Shown: one piece after another, positions 27,478-34,491 of the stretch | Numbering within the stretch: position 1 is the first letter of the stretch | Layout: each line of letters starts with the position of its first letter | Notes under the pieces: generated by a model | Told to the model about the DNA's origin: nothing | Databases searched by the model: none | The model's input: the letters and a program-made list of their open reading frames with translations, nothing else | Program-made: the position numbers and the translations under genes | DNA from: Croceicoccus sp. Ery15 | Lineage (GTDB): Bacteria; Pseudomonadota; Alphaproteobacteria; Sphingomonadales; Sphingomonadaceae | DNA length: 64,000 bases | Direction of reading: 5' to 3' | Assembly: GCF_020985305.1 (NCBI RefSeq) | Contig: NZ_CP087588.1 | Coordinates: forward strand, 3,409,501 to 3,473,500

Positions 27478-28110
27478 TTACAGGCTCTTCAGATAGGCGC
27501 TGATTTCGTCGTTCTTGGAATTCGCATAGAAATATTCCGCGAATTTCTCGCCTGCGATCGCGCTTTTCAGCAGGTCCTGATCGACGTTCTTCAGCACGGT
27601 CAGCATGTCATGGGTGGCGGCGGCCTTGAAATCTTTCAGGATAACGCGGTTCTTCGCCATGATCTCTGCGCGTTCCTTGGGGTAGCCCGCGCCGGGTTCG
27701 TTTTCAAAGATCTTGCGATAGCAATCCTGCAGGTTCAACTCGGCAGCCCAGCCGAAACCCTTGGCATAGGGCATCGACATGCAGTTGCCTGCGTTGATCT
27801 GGCTGAACAGGAAGGCATCGGTCGGATCGATCACCAGACCGCAGAACACGCCGGGCATCGAATTGCAGGCCAGCATCGAACCCATGCCGGTGCCGCAACC
27901 GGTGACGACGAAATCCGCCGCGCCTGAATTGAGCAGGATGCCGGCGAGCAGGCCGTTCATCACATAGGTCAGCTGTGCGTCATCCTCGGGCGCATACATG
28001 CCATAGTGGAAGACTTCGTGGCCAAGCGGTTCGGCAACCGATTTCAGAGCATCGTGTACGATGCTGCTTTTGGCCGCCTGGCTGTTTTCGATAATCAGTG
28101 CAACTTTCAT
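27478..28110 (-). CDS. RpiB/LacA/LacB-family isomerase, probable DKI isomerase (DhuI type)
   Basis: A 210-residue cytoplasmic isomerase of the ribose-5-phosphate isomerase B family. It has the start MKVALIIENSQAAKSSIVHDAL, the active-site loop DFVVTGCGTGMGSMLACN with Cys, and the later FSQINAGNCMSMPYAKGFGW. A streptococcal RpiB-fold protein, DhuI, is known to convert 4-deoxy-L-threo-5-hexosulose uronate to 2,5-diketo-3-deoxygluconate. Position directly before kduD and kdgK, with no cupin-type KduI around, makes the same role very likely here. It heads a five-gene operon with operator copy 4 upstream. The longer C-terminus fits DhuI-type members. Confidence 0.82.
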   Translation of the reverse strand: MKVALIIENSQAAKSSIVHDALKSVAEPLGHEVFHYGMYAPEDDAQLTYVMNGLLAGILLNSGAADFVVTGCGTGMGSMLACNSMPGVFCGLVIDPTDAFLFSQINAGNCMSMPYAKGFGWAAELNLQDCYRKIFENEPGAGYPKERAEIMAKNRVILKDFKAAATHDMLTVLKNVDQDLLKSAIAGEKFAEYFYANSKNDEISAYLKSL

Positions 28111-28192
28111 AACATCCTCGCTCGCTGGCTTGGGGTAGGCCCTTGGCGGCCTATGTTTACGGAACTTGATCCCACATCGGAAAGGCGGGTTA

Positions 28193-28206
28193 GGTAACCG
28201 GTGTCA
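28193..28206. promoter_or_regulatory. LacI-type operator copy 4 (dhuI operon)
   Basis: GGTAACCGGTGTCA, identical to copies 1 and 3, lies 82 bases upstream of the dhuI ATG and 47 bases past the stop of the LacI regulator gene. It would control dhuI-kduD-kdgK and the two esterase genes. Confidence 0.75.
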
Positions 28207-28253
28207 AAACTCTAGATAGACGAGATGACAGGGGGATTTCAACCTTCATCACC

Positions 28254-29288
28254 CTATCGGTCCGGTTTCGGCGCTGCCACCGAAGATCGCCGGATCAGTT
28301 CCGACGGCAGGCGCGAGGGCAGCTTGTCAGCATCGGCCGAATCGATCAGCTTGTGCGCGGCGGTGCTGGCCATTTCGCGCACCGGCCAGCGCACGGTGGT
28401 CAACGGCGGCCAGATATGCGCGGCGATGGGGCTGTCGTCGAATCCGATGATCGACAGATCTTCGGGCACAAATATGTTCCTCTGCCGCGCCACATGCAGC
28501 GTTGCGGCGGCCATTTCATCGTTCGACGCAAAAATTGCGGTTGGCGGCGTTTCGCAATCCAGCAGGCGCTGTGCGGCGGCGATCCCCGAATCGAAAGTAT
28601 ACAGCCCCGGCGCATGCCATTCGGGCCGGTATTCCAGCCCGTGCCGTTTGATCGCGGCCAGAAAACCTTCGCGCCGTTCAAAGGCCGAGCGAAAGCCCTC
28701 GGGCCCTTCGATCAGGGCGATCCGGCGATGCCCCATATCGACAAGATGGTCGATGGCTTTGCCCACAATCTCGCGGTCGTTCGATTCGACCAGATATTGC
28801 GGTTGATCCAGCTGGGTCGAACCCATGCGGACATAGGCGCAATCCAGTTCGCGGCACAACGCGGCCAGTTCCTCGTTCTCGGAAATCGGGGGCAGGATGA
28901 ACACGCCATAAGGGCGCTGCTTTTCCAGAAAATCGCGGATGTCGTCCAGCATCGCGGGCGAGTGACGGTCGACCGGGCGCACGACTAGCGCGAAATTGGT
29001 GTCGCGGATCGCATCCAGCACGCCGATCTGGAAATTCAGCACGGTCTGCGCATTCGGATTGTCGTGCAGCAATCCCAAAAGGAAATTGCGGCGCAGCGCC
29101 AGCGCGCGGGCCTGCGGATTTGGCACATAGCCAAGCTCCGCGATGACGCTTTCGACCTTTTTACGCGTATCGTCTTTCAACAATGCAGAGCGATTGATGA
29201 CACGACTTACCGTTTTCTTGGAAACTCCGGCGATCCGCGCGACATCGTTGATGGTCGGCTGCCGGTCGCTTCTTCTGTCACTGCCCAT
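28254..29288 (-). CDS. LacI-family transcriptional regulator of the pectin/uronate locus
   Basis: A 344-residue repressor. The N-terminal helix-turn-helix and hinge read TINDVARIAGVSKKTVSRVINRS with a later NPQARALALRR hinge helix. A periplasmic-binding-protein-like effector domain covers about residues 70-335 (blocks such as GHRRIALIEGPEG and IFASNDEMAAATL). By location it should bind the five GGTAACCGGTGTCA-type sites and release them on a pathway intermediate, perhaps KDG or a diketo-uronate; this is inference. It has no operator directly in front, but copy 5 lies 209 bases upstream in the divergent region. Confidence 0.88.
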   Translation of the reverse strand: MGSDRRSDRQPTINDVARIAGVSKKTVSRVINRSALLKDDTRKKVESVIAELGYVPNPQARALALRRNFLLGLLHDNPNAQTVLNFQIGVLDAIRDTNFALVVRPVDRHSPAMLDDIRDFLEKQRPYGVFILPPISENEELAALCRELDCAYVRMGSTQLDQPQYLVESNDREIVGKAIDHLVDMGHRRIALIEGPEGFRSAFERREGFLAAIKRHGLEYRPEWHAPGLYTFDSGIAAAQRLLDCETPPTAIFASNDEMAAATLHVARQRNIFVPEDLSIIGFDDSPIAAHIWPPLTTVRWPVREMASTAAHKLIDSADADKLPSRLPSELIRRSSVAAPKPDR

Positions 29289-29496
29289 CCCGTACTCCGC
29301 CCGTCCTGCACAGCGCAGGCCCCTTGTTTTGCAGTCCTAGCGTGAACTGGCCACGCCGGTAAACTGCGGCGCTCTCTCATCCGCTTCGCCGCATTGTTCG
29401 GGGCACCCGAGCCGACCATATTCCGGGCCAGGCCATCGGCGATGCCTCCCGCCCCCTCTCATCGGGAAGCACTTGCTTTCCCGCTGCGGTTCATTA

Positions 29497-29510
29497 TGAC
29501 ACCGGTTTCC
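29497..29510. promoter_or_regulatory. LacI-type operator copy 5, one mismatch (hydratase gene)
   Basis: TGACACCGGTTTCC differs from the reverse-complement consensus TGACACCGGTTACC at one base. It sits 27 bases before the hydratase ATG, the same relation that copy 2 has to the TonB receptor. The divergent LacI gene could also respond to it. Confidence 0.65.
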
Positions 29511-29537
29511 TAATTGTGAAAGACAATCGTTGAGGGG

Positions 29538-30326
29538 ATGATGGACAGCCACGCTGTAGAGCGCATTGCGCAGGCATTCGTTACCGCGCGCACCCAGGGA
29601 AAGGCCCTGCCGGAATACCCCGGCGACCGGCCGCTGACCCTTGCCGATGCGTATCAGGTTCAGGATCACGCCCTGCAATTGTGGGACCGTTATGTCGGCG
29701 GCTGGAAAGTCGGCAAGATCCCTCCGCCGCGCGATGCAGAGCTGAGCGCGAACCGGTTGATCGGCCCGATTTTCGAGGATGTGATCTATCATCAGGCGGG
29801 CAGCCCGCTGGCCATGCCCGTGTTCGCCGACGGCTTTGCCGCGGCCGAGGCCGAATTTGCAATCCGCATACGCGTTCCCGAAAATGCCGCGCTGCCCACC
29901 AATGATGCCGAAACCTATGACTGGGTCGAGGAAATCCGCATCGGGATTGAGATCGCCTCCTCGCCCTATGCCGGTATTAACGAGGACGGACCCTGCGTCA
30001 CCGTGTCGGACCACGGCAATAATGCCGGTCTGGTGCTGGGTGCGGTCGTCCCGCGCGAGATGTGGGACGGGATCAACGATATCACCGTCGAAACGATCAT
30101 CGATGGTGAGACGGTGGGTACGGCGACGACCGCGAGCATGCTCGACGGGCCGTTCGGTGCGGTGCGGTTCCTGCTCAACAATCTGGCGGAACGCGGCCTG
30201 ATGGCGCAGGCGCCGGGCTGGGTCTCTTCGGGTGCGATCACCGGTGTGCATGACGTAAAGGTGGGGCAGTCGGTCGAGGCACGGTTTGCCGGTATCGGTT
30301 CTGTTTCGGCTTTAATCACCGCCTGA
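29538..30326 (+). CDS. 2-keto-4-pentenoate hydratase / FAH-family protein
   Basis: A 262-residue cytoplasmic protein of the MhpD-like branch of the fumarylacetoacetate hydrolase fold. The metal-binding acids are visible in AAEAEFAIRI and in RIGIEIASSPYAG, with VSDHGNNAGLVLG following. Relatives hydrate 2-oxopent-4-enoate or dehydrate/decarboxylate related keto acids. An operator of the pectin regulon sits directly in its promoter, so its substrate is probably a keto-deoxy sugar acid or a side product of the uronate pathway rather than an aromatic breakdown product. GAGGGG immediately precedes the ATG; a second ATG follows at 29541. A strong terminator follows the stop. Confidence 0.8.
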   Translation: MMDSHAVERIAQAFVTARTQGKALPEYPGDRPLTLADAYQVQDHALQLWDRYVGGWKVGKIPPPRDAELSANRLIGPIFEDVIYHQAGSPLAMPVFADGFAAAEAEFAIRIRVPENAALPTNDAETYDWVEEIRIGIEIASSPYAGINEDGPCVTVSDHGNNAGLVLGAVVPREMWDGINDITVETIIDGETVGTATTASMLDGPFGAVRFLLNNLAERGLMAQAPGWVSSGAITGVHDVKVGQSVEARFAGIGSVSALITA

Positions 30327-30332
30327 CTTAAA

Positions 30333-30367
30333 GCATTGGACGGGGCCGGAAGCGCCCCGTCCAATGC
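30333..30367. terminator. Strong hairpin terminator between convergent genes
   Basis: GCATTGGACGGGGC (30333-30346) pairs perfectly over 14 bases with GCCCCGTCCAATGC (30354-30367) around a 7-base loop. It separates the hydratase gene from the convergent kinase gene and marks the right border of the pectin locus. Confidence 0.75.
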
Positions 30368-30380
30368 TGCGCGCAATGGC

Positions 30381-31181
30381 CTATCGCCCCAAAGCGTCCA
30401 GCGCACCATCTACCCTGCTGCGATAGCTGTCGCCGAACAGGCGATAATGGACCAATAGCGGCCACAGGCGATAGGCGGGGAGACGCTCGCGCCAGCCGCT
30501 GTCCAGTGCCAGCGTATCGAAAAACCGCGCGGGCGGGTGATCGAACAGGGTCAACATGGCGGCATCGACTTCGCGGTCGCCATAATAGCATGCCGGATCG
30601 ATCAAACCTGCGATCCGCCCGCCGCGCGCCAACACGTTCCCGCCCCACAGATCGCCATGTAGCAAGGCGGGCGCAGGGGAATGCGGCAGATATTCGGGCA
30701 GGGCTGCGGCCAAAGCCTCCACCCGCTCCGCAAGCGATGTCGGCAGATGCGGAATAAGTGGGAGCAGACGGCGCTCCCCCCAGAATGTCGGCCAGTCGCT
30801 GCAAGGTTCATTGTCGATGCGGACGGGGCCGAACGCGTAATCGTCGGGCCAGCCATAGTCGCTAGCATGACTGTCATGCAGCCTTGTCAGCGTGGCGGCC
30901 AGATCGTCCCACGCGCCCGTTGGCCCGCCGTCGCTCTCGATCCACTCCATGATCAGCAGATCGCCGTCGCAGGCGGCGACCGCTGGGGCAGGGGCGCCGG
31001 TGGCAGCGATGGTGCGCAGCATGGCGGCTTCGCGGGCGACCAGCGGGCCTTGCTTGGCCACAGCCATGCGACCGTCCGCCAGCTCCAGCCGCCACCCGCC
31101 TGCCAGATCGCCGCCATGCAGACGCCGGACGCCTGAGATTTTGCAGCCGAGTAACCCGCTGGCAAGAACAGCGACGGTCAC
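30381..31181 (-). CDS. Fructosamine kinase family protein
   Basis: A 266-residue kinase with an aminoglycoside-phosphotransferase-like fold: LHGGDLAGGWRLELADGR at the N-terminus, LHDSHASDYGWPDDYAFGP in the middle, and the catalytic/metal motifs LLHGDLWGGNVL and GLIDPACYYGDREVDAAM. The family phosphorylates ketoamines on glycated proteins or small molecules so that the sugar is released. The GTG start at 31181 is chosen because it falls at the family start and makes a GTGA overlap with the frameshift-restored end of the phosphatase gene. A longer frame upstream is a shadow of that phosphatase gene. Confidence 0.82.
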   Translation of the reverse strand: MTVAVLASGLLGCKISGVRRLHGGDLAGGWRLELADGRMAVAKQGPLVAREAAMLRTIAATGAPAPAVAACDGDLLIMEWIESDGGPTGAWDDLAATLTRLHDSHASDYGWPDDYAFGPVRIDNEPCSDWPTFWGERRLLPLIPHLPTSLAERVEALAAALPEYLPHSPAPALLHGDLWGGNVLARGGRIAGLIDPACYYGDREVDAAMLTLFDHPPARFFDTLALDSGWRERLPAYRLWPLLVHYRLFGDSYRSRVDGALDALGR

Positions 31182-31185
31182 CCCG

Positions 31186-31653
31186 TCAATCGCTCCACCA
31201 GTGCAACTGCCGCGCGATCGACCTGCGACCATGTCGTGTGGACCCTGCCTCGCCGCCGAAATAGGGATCGGCCACCGGCTGTCCCTCAAGCCCCTCGACC
31301 AGATCGAGCAGCAGGGCCAGTCGCGCGGTAGCATCCGCGGGCGCGCGGCGCTGCAGTTCGGCCAGATTCTCATGATCGAGTGCATAGATATGGGTGAAGC
31401 GATAGAAGTCTTCTGCCGCCACCTGCCGTCCGCGATAATGCGCGATATCGTGTCCATTATGCAGCGCCACCGCCTGCGCGCGCGGATCGGGCGGTTCGTT
31501 CACATGCCACGATCCGGTCCCCGCCGAACCGACATCCGCTTCCACCGCTGCCTCTGTCAATCGCGCCCGTAATGCCGCCTCGGCCAGCGGCGAGCGGCAG
31601 ATATTGCCAAGGCAGACGAACAGGACGGCGGGCGTGGATCGGCTATCGGTCAT
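31186..31653 (-). CDS. Low-molecular-weight protein-tyrosine phosphatase, C-terminus frameshifted
   Basis: A 155-residue reading frame with the P-loop FVCLGNICRSPLAEA (Cys nucleophile and Arg) and the general-acid region VADPYFGG intact. After GGEAG the frame leaves the family. One frame over, starting at GTC CAC ACG, the sequence reads VHTTWSQVDRAAVALVERLTG and stops at 31178-31180, exactly overlapping the kinase GTG. A single missing G near 31243-31245 explains this. The family removes phosphate from tyrosine residues, often on exopolysaccharide kinases. Whether this is a true mutation or a sequence error cannot be told. Confidence 0.8.
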   Translation of the reverse strand: MTDSRSTPAVLFVCLGNICRSPLAEAALRARLTEAAVEADVGSAGTGSWHVNEPPDPRAQAVALHNGHDIAHYRGRQVAAEDFYRFTHIYALDHENLAELQRRAPADATARLALLLDLVEGLEGQPVADPYFGGEAGSTRHGRRSIARQLHWWSD

Positions 31654-31722
31654 GCCGCCATGCTAGGCAGCGTTCTGGCTGATCACCAGCCTTATGGAAG
31701 CCAGCTTTGCAATGAACGCCGG

Positions 31723-32361
31723 TCAGGCCGCGTGTTTGCGCCTTGCATTATAGGCGCGGCGGATATGCGCCGTCATCAGCGCTTCGGCCCATTCGGTGTC
31801 GCCACGTTCCAGTGCCTCGGTAATCTCGAGATGTTCGGACAGAGACCGGTTCACCTGTTCGCGTTCATAGGCGAGCGCGGTCAGATGGACGACGGGTTGC
31901 AGCACCAGCCGCCCCAACAGACCCGCCAGCCGTTCCGATGCGGAGGCATGCAGGATCAGCGAATGGAACCTTTCGTTCAGTGCCAGAAATGCCTCGTCAT
32001 CGAGGATTTCGGCGGTGACGACAGCGCGCATCTCCTCGTTCACCTGTTTCAGCTCGGCGATCGTGTCAGCGTTGATTCGACCCGCCGCCAGCCGTGCCGC
32101 ATGCGATTCGAGCATGCCGCGCAGGACGAACACCTCTGCCACGTCGGCTTCGGTCCATTCGGCGACATAGCTGCGCTGGCTGTCGGACCGGCGCACGAAC
32201 AGTTCGGTTTCAAGCTGGCGGATCGCCTCACGCACGGGGGTGCGCGATACGCGGCACAGATCGGCCAGCTCTTCTTCTTTCAACTGGTGGCCGGGCGGTA
32301 ATTCGCCCGAGAGAATCTTTTCGCGCAAGATACGATAGGCCTGGTCCGAGGCTTTCTTCAT
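31723..32361 (-). CDS. GntR-family transcriptional regulator (FadR/FCD type)
   Basis: A 212-residue regulator: a winged helix at about residues 1-70 (SDQAYRILREKILSGELPPG, VSRTPVREAIRQLETE) and a C-terminal FCD helical domain with metal-ligand candidates in LNERFHSLILHAS and AHIRRAY. Members control small-acid metabolism. The ATG at 32361 has GAAGGAC just ahead of it; a TTG at 32373 is possible. It is not next to an obvious catabolic target, since the kinase and phosphatase downstream are unrelated families. A 12-bp perfect inverted repeat lies 39 bases upstream and may be its operator. Confidence 0.85.
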   Translation of the reverse strand: MKKASDQAYRILREKILSGELPPGHQLKEEELADLCRVSRTPVREAIRQLETELFVRRSDSQRSYVAEWTEADVAEVFVLRGMLESHAARLAAGRINADTIAELKQVNEEMRAVVTAEILDDEAFLALNERFHSLILHASASERLAGLLGRLVLQPVVHLTALAYEREQVNRSLSEHLEITEALERGDTEWAEALMTAHIRRAYNARRKHAA

Positions 32362-32399
32362 GATGTCCTTCAATGGGCCGATGCGGCCTTTCGCTGTCG

Positions 32400-32429
32400 G
32401 TCATTCGCGTCTAGAGGGACGCGAATGAC
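32400..32429. repeat. Perfect 12-bp inverted repeat upstream of the GntR gene
   Basis: GTCATTCGCGTC (32400-32411) and GACGCGAATGAC (32418-32429) form a perfect 12-bp inverted repeat around TAGAGG. It lies in the 206-base gap between the TetR gene end and the GntR gene start. It could be an autoregulatory operator or a transcription stop for the TetR gene; no T-run follows. Confidence 0.6.
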
Positions 32430-32567
32430 TCGCAATGACCGGACGCCCGCTTGGCGACGGCTTCAGCGGAAATCAAGCCAAACTGTATACGCAATGGTCG
32501 AAATGGCTTAGTTTTCTTCGCATTTCCCGCCGATCGACCCGATTGAGTATGCTGTTGTTGGTGCGAC

Positions 32568-33188
32568 TCACGCGCTCAGCCCTGCGCCGCGCAGGAAAAA
32601 CTCGGTCCGCTTGCGCAGTTCTTCGGCAGTGGGCGGCTCCATTGATCCGTGGCTGATTGCTTGCATCTGAAAGTCGAACGCGATCAGTCCGGTGAACAGA
32701 TCGGCCAGCTTGACGGGATCGCCAGTCATTTGGGGATAGGTCGTGGACCATTCGGTAAACAGGCGGCGCAGTCTATTCAGCGCCTTCATCTGCGAGCGAT
32801 CGAAGAAGTTGCGTGCGAATTCCGGATTGCAGACGCTTCGTGCGATCACGATGCGGGTGATGGCCATATTCGAGGGGGCAAGAAAGATGGCCGAGAGTTC
32901 GGCGGCGATCCGGTGGAGCGCCTGATCCGGCGGCAGGTCATTTGCGGCCACCGTTTCGACAAGTTCGTGACCCAGATCGCGCGATTGCGACAGCACTGCG
33001 TCTAGCAGCCCTTCCTTATTGCCGAACAGCTTGTAGAGTGTCGCGAGTGATCCGCCGGCGCGCTCGACCACTTCGGCCAGAGTCGTCTGCTCGTAACCCT
33101 GTTCGATAAAAAGGTCCCTTGCGGCCTGTTGAAAGGCCTGTCGGCGCCGGTCGAGCCTTTCTTGCTGGGGGCTTTCCAAAAATTTCAC
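32568..33188 (-). CDS. TetR-family regulator of the adjacent efflux operon
   Basis: About 206 residues. The N-terminal helix-turn-helix is RRQAFQQAARDLFIEQGYEQTTLAEVVERAGGSLATLYKLFG split across the usual TetR helices, and the C-terminal ligand domain is typical of AcrR-like members. It is divergent from a three-gene RND pump, which it presumably represses. Start choice is uncertain: a GTG at 33188 has almost no spacing to its purine run, and a TTG at 33179 has GGGAG at a good distance. The promoter region between holds a perfect small palindrome. Confidence 0.82.
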   Translation of the reverse strand: MKFLESPQQERLDRRRQAFQQAARDLFIEQGYEQTTLAEVVERAGGSLATLYKLFGNKEGLLDAVLSQSRDLGHELVETVAANDLPPDQALHRIAAELSAIFLAPSNMAITRIVIARSVCNPEFARNFFDRSQMKALNRLRRLFTEWSTTYPQMTGDPVKLADLFTGLIAFDFQMQAISHGSMEPPTAEELRKRTEFFLRGAGLSA

Positions 33189-33222
33189 TCCCGTCGGGTT
33201 TTTCCGTCTTGAACTCTCTTGT

Positions 33223-33236
33223 GTAATAACTATTAC
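33223..33236. promoter_or_regulatory. Candidate TetR operator
   Basis: GTAATAACTATTAC is a perfect inverted repeat of 6-bp arms around two bases. It lies 31-44 bases upstream of the efflux adaptor ATG and near the 5' end of the divergent TetR gene. Position and symmetry are those of a TetR operator; binding is inferred. Confidence 0.6.
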
Positions 33237-33266
33237 GCCTTCGCAACTGCAAAATCGGAAGCGCGC

Positions 33267-34487
33267 ATGCGAATTAAAATCATTTCTCTGGCGGCTACGG
33301 CCCTTGCCCTGGCGACTCTTGGTCCGGCCGGATGCGGCATGGGTGACGAACAGGCTGCCCCGCAGGCCGTGCCTGTGCGCACCTATACGGTGACCGCGAT
33401 GGATGTGCCCAATATCGTCGAACTGCCGGGTCGCGTGGCTGCGATCCGTACCGCGGAAGTGCGCGCGCGGGTAACCGGCATCGTCCAACAGCGTTTGTTC
33501 ACCGAAGGAACGGATGTGGGTGAGGGGCAGCCGCTGTTCCGGATCGACCCGTCAGAAATGCAGGCCAGCTATGCGCAGAGCGAGGCGAGCCTCGCTCGTG
33601 CCAAGGCCACGGCAGACAATGCGCGCGCGGTGGTCGAGCGTTATCGCCCGCTGGTCGATGAAAACGCCATTAGCCGCCAGGAATATGACGCCGCCGTCGC
33701 CGCCATGCGCGAAGCGGATGCCAATGTGGCGCAGCTTCGCGCCGAACTTCGCGCTGCCGGGCTGCAACTGGGCTATACCACGGTGCGTTCGCCGATTTCG
33801 GGCCGTGCTGGCCGCGCGCAAGTGACCGAGGGGGCGCTGGTCAGCCAGGCCGAAGGCACCCTGCTGACCACGGTGGAGCAGATCGACCGCGTTTACGTCA
33901 CCTTCAACCAGTCTGCCACCGAGCTGCTGCGCCTGCAACGCGCGATGGCCGAGGGGGAGATCGACCTGCCCAGCCGCGATGCGATCGATGTGCAGATCAT
34001 GTTTCCCGACGGCACAGCCTATCCCATTGCGGGCAAAGTCGATTTCCTTGCCGTATCGGTGCAGGAGACGACCGGTACGGTCGAGGTTCGCGCCGAAGTT
34101 CCCAATCCGCGCAGCCAGTTGCTGCCCGGGGAATTCGTGCGCGGTCGCATCGCGGTGGGGACACGCAAGAATGCCGTCACCGTGCCGCAGGCCGCCGTGC
34201 TGCTGTCGAACGATGGGGGCAGCGTCTATGTCGTTGGCGCCGACAATACGGTCGAACCCCGCAAGGTGACGCTGGGCCAGATGGTCGAGGGGAACTGGAT
34301 TATCGAAAGCGGCCTGAAACAGGGCGACAAGGTGATCACCAGCCGCTTGCAGGTCTTGCAACCCGGCATGCCGGTGACCGAACAGAACACGCCGACCGGG
34401 CAAAAGGCTGCGGGCCAAAAGCAACCCTCAGCCAAGCAGACGGCGACCAAGCAGTCGAGTGGCGCAACCGCACGCGGGGCCGAGTAA
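33267..34487 (+). CDS. RND efflux periplasmic adaptor (membrane fusion protein), lipoprotein
   Basis: A 406-residue MexA/AcrA-type adaptor. The signal peptide ends near GPAGC, whose Cys probably carries lipid. The lipoyl halves (VRARVTGIVQQRLFTEGTDV and LGYTTVRSPISGRAGR) flank the alpha-hairpin, and the beta-barrel and membrane-proximal domains follow. The C-terminal 40 residues are a Lys/Gln/Thr-rich tail of low complexity. It bridges the pump and the outer-membrane channel. GGAAG precedes the ATG at 33267. It is first in the operon, with 4 bases to the pump gene. Confidence 0.92.
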   Translation: MRIKIISLAATALALATLGPAGCGMGDEQAAPQAVPVRTYTVTAMDVPNIVELPGRVAAIRTAEVRARVTGIVQQRLFTEGTDVGEGQPLFRIDPSEMQASYAQSEASLARAKATADNARAVVERYRPLVDENAISRQEYDAAVAAMREADANVAQLRAELRAAGLQLGYTTVRSPISGRAGRAQVTEGALVSQAEGTLLTTVEQIDRVYVTFNQSATELLRLQRAMAEGEIDLPSRDAIDVQIMFPDGTAYPIAGKVDFLAVSVQETTGTVEVRAEVPNPRSQLLPGEFVRGRIAVGTRKNAVTVPQAAVLLSNDGGSVYVVGADNTVEPRKVTLGQMVEGNWIIESGLKQGDKVITSRLQVLQPGMPVTEQNTPTGQKAAGQKQPSAKQTATKQSSGATARGAE

Positions 34488-34491
34488 TTCC

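Noticed and set aside
29337..30251. Minus-strand open frame opposite the hydratase gene
   Set aside because: The hydratase on the plus strand has intact metal-binding motifs and an operator; the opposite frame has no recognisable features.
31182..31457. Upstream extension of the fructosamine kinase frame
   Set aside because: The extra residues are an out-of-frame reading of the phosphatase gene; the family start coincides with the GTG at 31181.
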